Of a stretch of DNA of 64,000 nt, positions 50,554 through 58,880 are shown piece after piece. The notes beneath the pieces are model-generated. The model ran no database searches. It saw nothing but the letters and a program-made list of their open reading frames with translations, and was not told the origin of the DNA. How positions within the stretch are numbered: the stretch's first letter is position 1; each line of letters begins with the position of its first letter. A program made the translations under genes and the position numbers. Source of the stretch: Chitinophagaceae bacterium (GTDB taxonomy: Bacteria > Bacteroidota > Bacteroidia > Chitinophagales > Chitinophagaceae); contig JADJKL010000007.1 of NCBI GenBank assembly GCA_016706055.1, positions 236,089 to 300,088 of the forward strand. Reading direction: 5' to 3'.

Positions 50554-51519
50554 ATGAAAAAGTTAATTGCTTTAGCAGCAATCGTTTTTTTTATTTTTTC
50601 TGCTGCATATTTTACATCCTGCAACAACAGTTCAGACAAACCGGCAGAAGATACTGCTGCTGATTCAATTCAACAGGTAATTCAACATGGTGAATATTTG
50701 GCAACGAATGTTGCGATGTGTATTCACTGTCATAGTCAACGGGATTTTACAAAATATTCAGGCCCGGTTACTACAGGTACGGAAGGCGGCGGTGGTCAGT
50801 TGTTTGATGAAAAAATTGGATTGCCAGGTAAAATCTATAGTAGAAATATTACACCTGATAATGAAACGGGAGTCGGCACCTGGACAGATGATGAATTGCT
50901 TCGAGCCATCACACATGGAATCAGCAAAAATGGAGATACGCTGTTTCCATTAATGCCCTATCCAAATTATAACCGTATGGCAAAAGAAGATTTGCTCAGC
51001 ATCATAGCATATATCAGGACACTTAAACCTATCAAAAATAAAATACCAGAAAGACAATTAATGATGCCAATTGCGGCTGCTTATCCAGGCCAGTATCTAC
51101 AGGCTTCCGTTGATGGAAATATAAAACCATCAGCCGAGGATATAGTAAAATATGGAGAATACCTGACTACTATGGCCGATTGTGGTACTTGCCATTCGCC
51201 ATTAACTCCACAAGGGCCTGATATGTCAAGAATCTATGCCGGTGGTTATATATTTGAATTGGCTAGTAATAAGGTTCAATCAGCTAATATAACTTCTGAT
51301 ACCGCAACTGGTATTGGTAGTTGGACAGAAGAGAGATTTTTAAATAAATTTTTACCATTCAGGAAAGAAGAGTCTTATAATTTTAATCCCGGTAATCAAA
51401 ATACAGAAATGCCGGTTATAGAAATTGCCGGAATGAAGGATAGTGATCTGAAAGCGATCTATGCGTATTTAAGAACCGTAAAGCCAATTACGAACCTAGT
51501 CGAAAAATTTCCAAAATAA
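50554..51519 (+). CDS. Diheme c-type cytochrome lipoprotein
   Basis: This 321-residue protein has a lipobox (FIFSAAYFTSCNNS) and two heme-binding motifs, CIHCH near residue 69 and CGTCH near 211. Each is followed by a cytochrome c domain with a distal Met (LFPLMPYP and TEMPVIEI). It resembles the two-domain cytochromes that serve quinone- or alcohol-dehydrogenases or terminal oxidases. No partner enzyme is adjacent. A strong bidirectional terminator follows. Confidence 0.9.
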   Translation: MKKLIALAAIVFFIFSAAYFTSCNNSSDKPAEDTAADSIQQVIQHGEYLATNVAMCIHCHSQRDFTKYSGPVTTGTEGGGGQLFDEKIGLPGKIYSRNITPDNETGVGTWTDDELLRAITHGISKNGDTLFPLMPYPNYNRMAKEDLLSIIAYIRTLKPIKNKIPERQLMMPIAAAYPGQYLQASVDGNIKPSAEDIVKYGEYLTTMADCGTCHSPLTPQGPDMSRIYAGGYIFELASNKVQSANITSDTATGIGSWTEERFLNKFLPFRKEESYNFNPGNQNTEMPVIEIAGMKDSDLKAIYAYLRTVKPITNLVEKFPK

Positions 51520-51530
51520 AATAGAGAAAA

Positions 51531-51562
51531 GACAAACCCCGATAATTCGGGGTTTGTCTTTT
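51531..51562. terminator. Bidirectional rho-independent terminator
   Basis: GACAAACCCCG and CGGGGTTTGTC form a perfect 11-bp stem with an ATAATT loop. TTTTT follows on the plus strand and TTTTC on the minus strand, so it serves both the cytochrome gene and the convergent lipoprotein gene. Confidence 0.92.
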
Positions 51563-52014
51563 TAATTGTTGTCAAAACTATTTCGGTTATAAGTGCCAGG
51601 ACTTGCATGATCTCCCTGCTCGAAATCAAAATTCACTTCGCTAATTCCCGGAATCTGTGTCATATTATATACCACTTCTGATATGTAAAGCGTAGGTCCG
51701 GTGGAACCCATTTGTTGCGTAAGATAAATAGCATCCGGTATTCTTATAAAAACAGTATCGTTAGATTGTTTTACAAACTCCATTTTGATATTTGTATTCC
51801 CTGTATTAATAAAATTAATTATTGACAAAGGAGTTAACGTATCATTGGCTGGCAGTTTTCTGTATTCGAGTCTTCCTGTAGAATCATCCAAATAAGCCTG
51901 CCAATAGAAAGGTGCATTTAAACTGTCCTCATTACTATCTTTTGCATTGCTGTCTTTGCTTTTGCAGGAATAAAGAACAAAGGCCGACAAAATAATAAGC
52001 GAAATTTTTTTCAT
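51562..52014 (-). CDS. Small lipoprotein, possible GerMN-like fold
   Basis: This 150-residue protein has a lipobox (IILSAFVLYSCKSK) and an Asn/Asp/Ser-rich linker. The rest reads FVKQSNDTVFIRIPDAIYLTQQ, MGSTGPTLYISEVVYNMTQ, PGISEVNFDFEQGDHASPG. The last part is reminiscent of GerMN-type domains (Gly-Asp-His near the end), but I would not rely on it. It ends exactly at the bidirectional terminator. Confidence 0.65.
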   Translation of the reverse strand: MKKISLIILSAFVLYSCKSKDSNAKDSNEDSLNAPFYWQAYLDDSTGRLEYRKLPANDTLTPLSIINFINTGNTNIKMEFVKQSNDTVFIRIPDAIYLTQQMGSTGPTLYISEVVYNMTQIPGISEVNFDFEQGDHASPGTYNRNSFDNN

Positions 52015-52056
52015 CTTGCTTTTTTTAAAAGTAATACATGCACTTTAAAAGTTTAG

Positions 52057-52362
52057 TTAAATCGTTTTTGCTGCCGCTTCTTCCTTTTTCCATTCCTTAT
52101 CCATTACGAAAGTACCAAAAGGTAATAAAGAAGCTAATCCTGCTTTGGCGAACCATTTAAAATCTTTTTTATAATCCACTTTCACTTCTCTTGCCAAAAT
52201 AAAAAAGGCAACGAAAAGAATTCCATGCAAGCTACCAACAATGGTTACAGCCATGGGCATATTAGCAAAATATTTTAAGGGCATTGCAATTCCTAATAAA
52301 ACCAAAAACGAAACTCCTTCTGCAAATGCAACTTTTCTGAACCAGTTAAATGTTTTTTTCAT
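52057..52362 (-). CDS. DUF3817 membrane protein
   Basis: This ~101-residue protein has three membrane helices (VAFAEGVSFLVLLGIAMPLKY, MAVTIVGSLHGILFVAFFIL, AKAGLASLLPFGTFVMD), the DUF3817 pattern with Glu in AEGVSF and His in SLHG. The ATG at 52362 (MKKTFNWFRK) is the likely start. The frame goes up to 52386, which would overlap the mqnC stop. It lies 13 bases downstream of mqnC on the same strand. Confidence 0.82.
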   Translation of the reverse strand: MKKTFNWFRKVAFAEGVSFLVLLGIAMPLKYFANMPMAVTIVGSLHGILFVAFFILAREVKVDYKKDFKWFAKAGLASLLPFGTFVMDKEWKKEEAAAKTI

Positions 52363-52375
52363 AATTAAAATCTGT

Positions 52376-53500
52376 TTAATAATCAATTACCTGCTCTTCT
52401 ATTGTTGCAGGAATTTCTCTCCACTCGTACTGTTGGTTTCGTAGCTGTGGTTCAAAACCTGCTTCACGAATGGCATCCTGAATACTTTTGTACGTAAAGC
52501 GATGTGGTGCTCCTGCAGCACTAACTACATTTTCTTCCAGCATAATAGAGCCAAAGTCATTAGCACCTGCATGCAAACATATTTCGGCAGTTTGTTTACC
52601 AACGGTAAGCCAGCTTGCCTGTATGTTTTTTACATTGGGCAGCATGATGCGGCTGAGAGCAATCATTCTGATGTACTCTTCCGGTGTAGTTAAATTATGC
52701 ACTCCTCTTATTTTAGCAAGCAGTGTATCTACATCCTGAAATGTCCAAGGAATAAATGCAAGAAAACCATTTGCTTCTTCAGGTTTTCTACTTTGTACTT
52801 CTCTTATTTTTATCAGGTGGTCAAATCTTTCTTCAATGGTTTCCACATGTCCAAACATCATAGTGGCAGAAGTAGTGATATTTAGTTTATGTGCTTCATG
52901 CATAATGTCGAGCCATTCTTGTGCACCACATTTGCCTTTACTTATTAATCGTCTTACTCTGTCTGTTAATATTTCTGCGCCGGCGCCGGGCAAAGAATCC
53001 ATACCTGCTTCTTTTAATGCCATCAACACTTCCCTATGAGTACTTTTTTCAAGCTTAGTTATATGTGCAATCTCCGGCGGGCCAAGTGTATGTAATTTTA
53101 TTTGTGGAAACTCAGCTTTTATTTGGCTGAAGGTGTCAACATAATATTGCAATCCTAAATCTGGATGATGTCCCCCTTGTAACAATAACTGATCGCCGCC
53201 CCACTTCAATGTCTCTTCAATCTTTTTTCTGTAAGTTGGCATATCGGTGATATAGGCTTCTGCATGGCCGGGAATACGATAGAAGTTGCAAAACTTGCAA
53301 TTGGCTATACATACATTGGTTGTATTTACATTGCGATCTATCTGCCAGGTAACTTTTCCATGTGGCACTTGTTTTTTTCTTAATTCATCAGCTACAAACA
53401 TCAGATCGGCCAATGGAGCATGGTGATAAAGTTCAACACCTTCTTCCAGTGTTAAAAACCCCAGTCCGAGGGCTTTATCAAATAAGTTGTTTAATTCCAT
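52376..53500 (-). CDS. mqnC: Cyclic dehypoxanthinyl futalosine synthase
   Basis: This 374-residue radical SAM enzyme acts in the futalosine route to menaquinone. The radical SAM cluster is CIANCKFCNF (CxxxCxxC) near residue 67. Family-specific parts are GGHHPDLGLQYYVDTF, DSLPGAGAEILTDRVR, FMFGHVETIEER-like TATMMFGHVETIEE and GSIMLEENVVSAAGAP. The related MqnE differs at these positions, so MqnC is the better call. Menaquinone is the main quinone of Bacteroidota. No other mqn gene is in the window. Confidence 0.9.
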   Translation of the reverse strand: MELNNLFDKALGLGFLTLEEGVELYHHAPLADLMFVADELRKKQVPHGKVTWQIDRNVNTTNVCIANCKFCNFYRIPGHAEAYITDMPTYRKKIEETLKWGGDQLLLQGGHHPDLGLQYYVDTFSQIKAEFPQIKLHTLGPPEIAHITKLEKSTHREVLMALKEAGMDSLPGAGAEILTDRVRRLISKGKCGAQEWLDIMHEAHKLNITTSATMMFGHVETIEERFDHLIKIREVQSRKPEEANGFLAFIPWTFQDVDTLLAKIRGVHNLTTPEEYIRMIALSRIMLPNVKNIQASWLTVGKQTAEICLHAGANDFGSIMLEENVVSAAGAPHRFTYKSIQDAIREAGFEPQLRNQQYEWREIPATIEEQVIDY

Positions 53501-53649
53501 CCGGCAAATTTACACTTGTATTGGAGAATATGTGTTGAACGGTTTTAAAACACCTGATTACTTAGGTAAATTTATCTATTCCATAAAAAGCGAATGCCTT
53601 TATTGCATCATTTTGCATTAAATGGTTGTCATAGAAGAAGATTGTAGTT

Positions 53650-54852
53650 ATGTATAAAAAATTACGATACGGATTGCTTGTTACTTTAATAGTAATGTTT
53701 TCCACGTCTTCGGTTGTGGCACAGGAGGAATTTATTGATCCGCCGTCAAAAGAGTTGACAACTATTCCTTTTGAACAACTTACTGGTGGCATTATTCTTC
53801 TTCATGCAAAATTTGCTGACTTTCCTGATACGCTGAATTTTATTCTTGATACCGGCAGCAGTGGTATATCGCTGGATTCGACCACCGTAGATTATTTTGG
53901 GTTGGTGCCAACACCTACAGAAAGGTCAATACGAGGTGTGGCCGGTATACGTAAAGTAAGTTTTCTTTATAATCAGTCTTTGCATTTTTCGGGATTATCA
54001 ATAGATAGCCTGAATTTTCATATTAATGATTATACAATTCTAACAGCCGTGTATGGGGAAAAAATTGATGGTATAATCGGCTTTGCAGTACTAAGCCGTT
54101 ATATTGTAAAGTTGGATTATGATAGTATGAAGCTTTCAATTTGTACCAATGGCACTATTCGTTATCCAAGAGGCGGTTACTTATTAAAACCAACTTTTAA
54201 TCAACTGGTATCTCAGCCATTAAGAGTAAAAGATGATAACACTATAAGTTCCCGTTTTTTGTTTGATATTGGTGCTGGCTTATGTATGCTGTTTTCCAGA
54301 GATTTTATAGAAGACAGCAGTCTATTGCATAAAAAAAGAAAGAGATGGATAAAAGAAGGAGAAGGGTTGGGTGGCAAATTAGATATGGAGCTGACAGTAA
54401 TAAAAGAAGTGAAAATTGGCCCATACCGATTCAGAAAAGTACCGGTATATATCTTTGATGACGAATATAATGTAACATCGTATCCATCCATGGGCGGTTT
54501 AATTGGCAACGATATTATGCGACGATTTAATGTTATACTAAATTATCATAAGGGAGATATATTTATTACACCGAATCGGCATTTTGGTGAATTGTTCGAT
54601 TATTCGTATTCAGGTCTTGAACTGTATCTGATTGATGGAATCATTGTTGCTGGAGATATAGCAAAAGGATCACCAGCTGAAGCTGCCGGACTAAAAGAAG
54701 GAGATCAGATTTTAGGAGTTAATAAAAATTTTTCGCAAAATCTGAATCAATATAAAATAGCATTACAGGTTCCTAATGAAAAAGTGAAAATAGTTTTTCG
54801 TCGCAATGGCGAAATAATGGACATTGAATTTAAGATAGTGAGTATTATCTGA
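53650..54852 (+). CDS. Retropepsin-like aspartyl protease with PDZ domain
   Basis: This 400-residue exported protein has a signal peptide (LLVTLIVMFSTSSVVAQ). It has the aspartic protease motif FILDTGSSGISL near residue 70 and a second lobe with SRFLFDIGAGLCMLFSRDF (DxGA). A C-terminal PDZ domain covers ~320-400 (GDIAKGSPAEAAGLKEGDQI, PNEKVKIVFRRNG). Such proteins are common in Bacteroidota and are presumed to be periplasmic peptidases. It is transcribed alone; M16 peptidase genes follow 100 bases later. Confidence 0.88.
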   Translation: MYKKLRYGLLVTLIVMFSTSSVVAQEEFIDPPSKELTTIPFEQLTGGIILLHAKFADFPDTLNFILDTGSSGISLDSTTVDYFGLVPTPTERSIRGVAGIRKVSFLYNQSLHFSGLSIDSLNFHINDYTILTAVYGEKIDGIIGFAVLSRYIVKLDYDSMKLSICTNGTIRYPRGGYLLKPTFNQLVSQPLRVKDDNTISSRFLFDIGAGLCMLFSRDFIEDSSLLHKKRKRWIKEGEGLGGKLDMELTVIKEVKIGPYRFRKVPVYIFDDEYNVTSYPSMGGLIGNDIMRRFNVILNYHKGDIFITPNRHFGELFDYSYSGLELYLIDGIIVAGDIAKGSPAEAAGLKEGDQILGVNKNFSQNLNQYKIALQVPNEKVKIVFRRNGEIMDIEFKIVSII

Positions 54853-54952
54853 TTTAGTTTCTTGCTAACAGAATATTTTCCAATAATTTTACTGGTTATA
54901 CAACTATTCATGAAACTGTTTAACAGCTTTTAATAATTATTGAAATTAAAGA

Positions 54953-56191
54953 ATGATACAATTCGAAAAATTTACCTTGGAAAATGGTCTTCGTGTTATT
55001 GTACACCAAGATCTCTCAACACCAATGGCCGTATTGAATATTATGTACGATGTTGGTGCAAGAGACGAAGATCCCGAAAAAACCGGCTTTGCACATTTGT
55101 TTGAACACCTGATGTTTGGTGGTTCTGTAAATATTCCAAATTATGATGAGCCGTTACAAATGGCAGGTGGAGAGAACAACGCTTATACAACCAACGATCT
55201 TACTAATTATTACATACAATTACCCGCAGATAATTTAGAAACTGCCTTTTGGTTAGAGAGTGATCGGATGTTGTCATTGGCGTTTGATGAAAAAAGCCTG
55301 GAAACACAACGAAAGGTTGTTTGCGAAGAGTTTAAAGAAAATTATCTCACCAAGCCTTACGGCGATGTGTGGCATAAAATGAGGGAACTGGCGTATAAAA
55401 ATCACCCATACAGATGGATGACGATTGGTAAAGAACTATCACATATTGAAAATGCAACACTGGAAGATGTAAAAGGTTTTTTCTTTAAGCACTATCGTCC
55501 GGAAAATGCAGTGATGTGTGTAGCAGGAAATGTAACGGTAGAAAAAGTAAAAGAGCTGGCAGAAAAATGGTTTGGCGATATTCCTTCTGGAGAAAAGTAT
55601 AAAAGGAACTTACCACAAGAACCTGAACAAAAAGAAGAACGGCGACAAGAGATAAAAGCTAAAGTGCCTTTAGATGCATTATACAAAACATGGCATATGC
55701 CTTCTCGGCTTGATAGAAGATATTACGTTGTTGATTTGTTAACGGATATTCTTGGTGGCGGCGGCTCTTCAAGATTATACCAAGCTTTGGTAAAAGAGAA
55801 ACAATTATTTAGCAATATTCAATGCTTTCATTTTGGAAGTACAGAAAATGGTTTGCTTGCTATTGATGGCAAATTAGTGAAAGGAGTGAAAATAGAAGAT
55901 GCAGAACAAGCAGTAGAGAATGTGTTGGAACAAATGAAACAAGAAGTTATCATGGAAATAGAGTTGCAGAAAGTAAAAAACAAAACAGAAAGTATGATTG
56001 TGTTTGAAGATATGAGTGTGATGAGTAGAGCAACCAGCCTTGCTTATTATGAAACACTGGGCGATGCAGCCTGGATGAACTTTGAACTGGAAAAATATAA
56101 TGCTGTTACCACGCAGGATATTTTAGAAGAAAGCAGAAATATTTTCAGAAAGGAAAACTGCAACACCATTTATTATTTATCAGAGAACTAA
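54953..56191 (+). CDS. M16 zinc metallopeptidase, active subunit
   Basis: This 412-residue pitrilysin-type protein has the inverted zinc motif HLFEH in GFAHLFEHLMFGGS near residue 47 and the downstream Glu ligand in the helix VVCEEFKENY. The C-terminal part (LDRRYYVVDLLTDILGGGGSSRLY) is the usual M16 second domain. There is no signal peptide. The gene is followed 18 bases later by a second M16 gene without the zinc motif; such pairs form heterodimers. Confidence 0.92.
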   Translation: MIQFEKFTLENGLRVIVHQDLSTPMAVLNIMYDVGARDEDPEKTGFAHLFEHLMFGGSVNIPNYDEPLQMAGGENNAYTTNDLTNYYIQLPADNLETAFWLESDRMLSLAFDEKSLETQRKVVCEEFKENYLTKPYGDVWHKMRELAYKNHPYRWMTIGKELSHIENATLEDVKGFFFKHYRPENAVMCVAGNVTVEKVKELAEKWFGDIPSGEKYKRNLPQEPEQKEERRQEIKAKVPLDALYKTWHMPSRLDRRYYVVDLLTDILGGGGSSRLYQALVKEKQLFSNIQCFHFGSTENGLLAIDGKLVKGVKIEDAEQAVENVLEQMKQEVIMEIELQKVKNKTESMIVFEDMSVMSRATSLAYYETLGDAAWMNFELEKYNAVTTQDILEESRNIFRKENCNTIYYLSEN

Positions 56192-56209
56192 TCATAGCAA
56201 ACGAAAGGA

Positions 56210-57490
56210 ATGAAAACATTAGATAGGAAAACAAATCCCCCGATAGTTGATGCAGTAAATTTTAAGTTAAACCTTAAACCGTATCAGCATTTTATATTGG
56301 ATAATGGAGTAGAAGTATATGCCGTTGATGCAGGAGCGGAAGAAGTATTACAAACTGAATGGATATTCTCCGCAGGTAATGCACAGGAAGAAAAAAACCT
56401 GGTAGCCGCTACCACCAATTTTTTATTACGTAATGGAACCAGCACCAAGACGGCTTTTCAGATAAATGAACAATTTGATTATTACGGTTCATACATTAAC
56501 AGAGCTTGCTATAATGAAACAGCAACTATTACACTGCATTCTCTAACCAGACACATTGAAAATTTACTTCCGAAAGTAAGAGAGTTGATTACTGATTCTG
56601 TTTTGCCGCAAGAAGAATTGTCTATTTACCAGCAGAACATGAAGCAACGGCTGAAAGTAAGCTTGAAGAAAAGTGATTTTGTAGCCGGCAGATTAATAGA
56701 TGTTTATTTATATGGCGAGAAACATCCTTATGGCAAATACAGCAGCGCAGAAGATTTCGATGGATTACAAAGAGAAGAGCTGGTTGATTTTTACAAAAAA
56801 TATTATCAGCAGGGAAAATTGATAATATTTGTTGCAGGAAAGTTGCCACAAAATCTGGTGCAGTTGCTGAATACAAATTTTGGTGATCTTCCTTTTGGTA
56901 ACGTTGTTGAAAAGCAAACAGAACCTGTTTTAGGCACAGAGAAAAAAGTAAGAATTACGAACGACCCGGACGGCGCACAAGGTTCCATAAGAATAGCCAG
57001 ACCATTCCCCAATCGTCATCACCCAGATTTTTTAAAAGCACAGATTTTAAACGCTTTGTTTGGCGGATTTTTCGGGTCAAGGTTAATGAGCAATATCAGA
57101 GAAGATAAAGGATACACATACGGCATTCATAGCTACTTGCTGAACCATGTACAGCAATCCGGTTGGATGATTAGTACAGAAGCAGGAAAAGATGTTTGCG
57201 AAGCTACGATTGAAGAAGTGTATAAGGAAATGAAACGGCTTCGTGACGAACCGGTAAAAGCAGAAGAATTAATGTTGGTAAGAAATTATATGATGGGAAG
57301 TATTCTTGGTGATATGGATGGTCCTTTCCAAATCATTGCCCGATGGAAAAATATTATTCTGAATAATTTGGATGAAAAATATTTTTACGACTCCATTGAA
57401 ACGATTAAATCAGTTTCTGCCGAAGAGTTGCAATTACTTGCTCAAAAGTATTTACAACCGGATGATTTTTATGAATTAGTTGTTATTTAA
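56210..57490 (+). CDS. M16-family protein, inactive partner subunit
   Basis: This 426-residue protein has the M16 fold (FILDNGVEVYAVDAG, then the C-terminal LFGGFFGSRLMSNIREDKGYTYG) but lacks HxxEH; the equivalent stretch reads VAATTNFLLRNGTS. That is typical of the non-catalytic half of two-gene M16 peptidases. It follows the active subunit in one operon and ends 9 bases before a convergent T9SS cargo gene. Confidence 0.9.
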   Translation: MKTLDRKTNPPIVDAVNFKLNLKPYQHFILDNGVEVYAVDAGAEEVLQTEWIFSAGNAQEEKNLVAATTNFLLRNGTSTKTAFQINEQFDYYGSYINRACYNETATITLHSLTRHIENLLPKVRELITDSVLPQEELSIYQQNMKQRLKVSLKKSDFVAGRLIDVYLYGEKHPYGKYSSAEDFDGLQREELVDFYKKYYQQGKLIIFVAGKLPQNLVQLLNTNFGDLPFGNVVEKQTEPVLGTEKKVRITNDPDGAQGSIRIARPFPNRHHPDFLKAQILNALFGGFFGSRLMSNIREDKGYTYGIHSYLLNHVQQSGWMISTEAGKDVCEATIEEVYKEMKRLRDEPVKAEELMLVRNYMMGSILGDMDGPFQIIARWKNIILNNLDEKYFYDSIETIKSVSAEELQLLAQKYLQPDDFYELVVI

Positions 57491-57499
57491 TATTACAAC

Positions 57500-58645
57500 T
57501 TACTTTTTTATAAAGGAAGAGGAGGAAGAGTCTCCGTTTCTGTCAATAACAATTACTCTGTATAATCCAGAAGGTAAACGGCTGATGTCAATATTGTTTT
57601 CAGTGCCCTCATTCCGTAATACGTTTTTCCCATTGCTATCAAATATCCTAATCAATTGTATTTCACTATTATTTTTTGTAGTTATAAAGATTGAATGGCT
57701 GGCAGGATTGGGAAATATTGTAATACCCGATTTCACCTCGTTATTAAATTTTAGTGCAATAACAGATGAATATTGAAACCGGCCATCCAGATCAATTTCT
57801 TTGATGCGATAAAATAAAACTCCTTTAGTAGGTGTATTGTCTGTAAATGTATACTTACCATCTGAGGATAGAGTGTTTATAAAACCGGCACTAATGAAAT
57901 TATTTCCATCAATGCTGCGTTCAACCTCAAATTTGCTAACGTTTACTTCTTTCTCTGAATTCCATTTTAATGAAATTACTCCTTCAGCAATTTTTTGTCC
58001 GCTAAAGTGAGTAAATACAATTGGTAAAGTGCTGCCTATCCAGTTTAGATTTCCAATAGAAAAGCTTCTTCCCCCTGCGGCGCCAGCGGGGTTATTTCCG
58101 TATTGAATAGTCAAAGTACTGGTACAACCTGGAATGGAAATTTGTACCCTGTCATCAGTTTGATTGCCTTGTGTACCGGTTCCGGTAGCTGTTGTTGTAC
58201 CGCTTCCGGTTATTGTTGGAGAACCTCCCGGAAAACTGGGATCAAGTGCTGTCATTGTAATATTTTGAGGAGAACCTAAATAGTTGGCATTTAAAATAGC
58301 TCTGTCTCCACTTGTATTATTTCCATCTATATCATAAAGAATGAAAGTAAGACCGCAAACAGCAGGGTTGAATGTTAAAGTAAAAACCTTTAAATCAGAA
58401 ACAGCACCAAATGTAATAGCCGTACGCCATGAAATATCGCTCTGTGCGGTGGTAAACCTAGTAGGTCCTGCAGTAATTGTACCTGGCCCGGTTACTGCAT
58501 AAGTAACAGCAGAGGAAGGGCTTCCAATAGAACCAAAATTGAAAGACAGAGAATTATTTGGAATAGCAGATGTATTCCAGTTCAGATCTTGCGCAAACAA
58601 TAAGCTGTTACAAAATAAGGCGGATACGATTAAAAGGAGTTTCAT
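57500..58645 (-). CDS. Secreted protein with T9SS type A sorting domain
   Basis: This 381-residue protein has a signal peptide (LLLIVSALFCNSLLFAQ) and a C-terminal T9SS sorting domain: SGITIFPNPASHSIFI, then LIRIFDSNGKNVLRNEG and DISRLPSGLYRVIV. The middle includes a Ser/Thr/Gly-rich beta domain (~30-200) and a FnIII-like segment (LPIVFTHFSGQKIAEGVISLKWNSEKEVNVSKFEVERS family), which is common before the tail. The cargo function is unknown. Its presence implies a type IX secretion system elsewhere in the genome. Confidence 0.9.
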   Translation of the reverse strand: MKLLLIVSALFCNSLLFAQDLNWNTSAIPNNSLSFNFGSIGSPSSAVTYAVTGPGTITAGPTRFTTAQSDISWRTAITFGAVSDLKVFTLTFNPAVCGLTFILYDIDGNNTSGDRAILNANYLGSPQNITMTALDPSFPGGSPTITGSGTTTATGTGTQGNQTDDRVQISIPGCTSTLTIQYGNNPAGAAGGRSFSIGNLNWIGSTLPIVFTHFSGQKIAEGVISLKWNSEKEVNVSKFEVERSIDGNNFISAGFINTLSSDGKYTFTDNTPTKGVLFYRIKEIDLDGRFQYSSVIALKFNNEVKSGITIFPNPASHSIFITTKNNSEIQLIRIFDSNGKNVLRNEGTENNIDISRLPSGLYRVIVIDRNGDSSSSSFIKK

Positions 58646-58880
58646 AAAGTAAAAAATTAATTTAGTCTGTGAAAATAGTTTGTTTGTTATGTCTGTTGTT
58701 AGACCAAAGTATTAACAGGTGTTAATAACCAAACTAGATCTGGGCAAAAGCGGGAATTATTGTTGTTGATTATTGTACAGGAAAGGAAAAATTGTACTCA
58801 TAGAAAAGGCTCATTACTAAACCTGTAAGACTAAGAATTCTGTACAGTATCAAAAAAGGTTCTTTGTTAGTTAACTCTGA

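Noticed and set aside
56210..57490. Damaged M16 peptidase because HxxEH is missing
   Set aside because: Paired M16 genes normally have one subunit without the zinc motif; length and fold signatures are intact.
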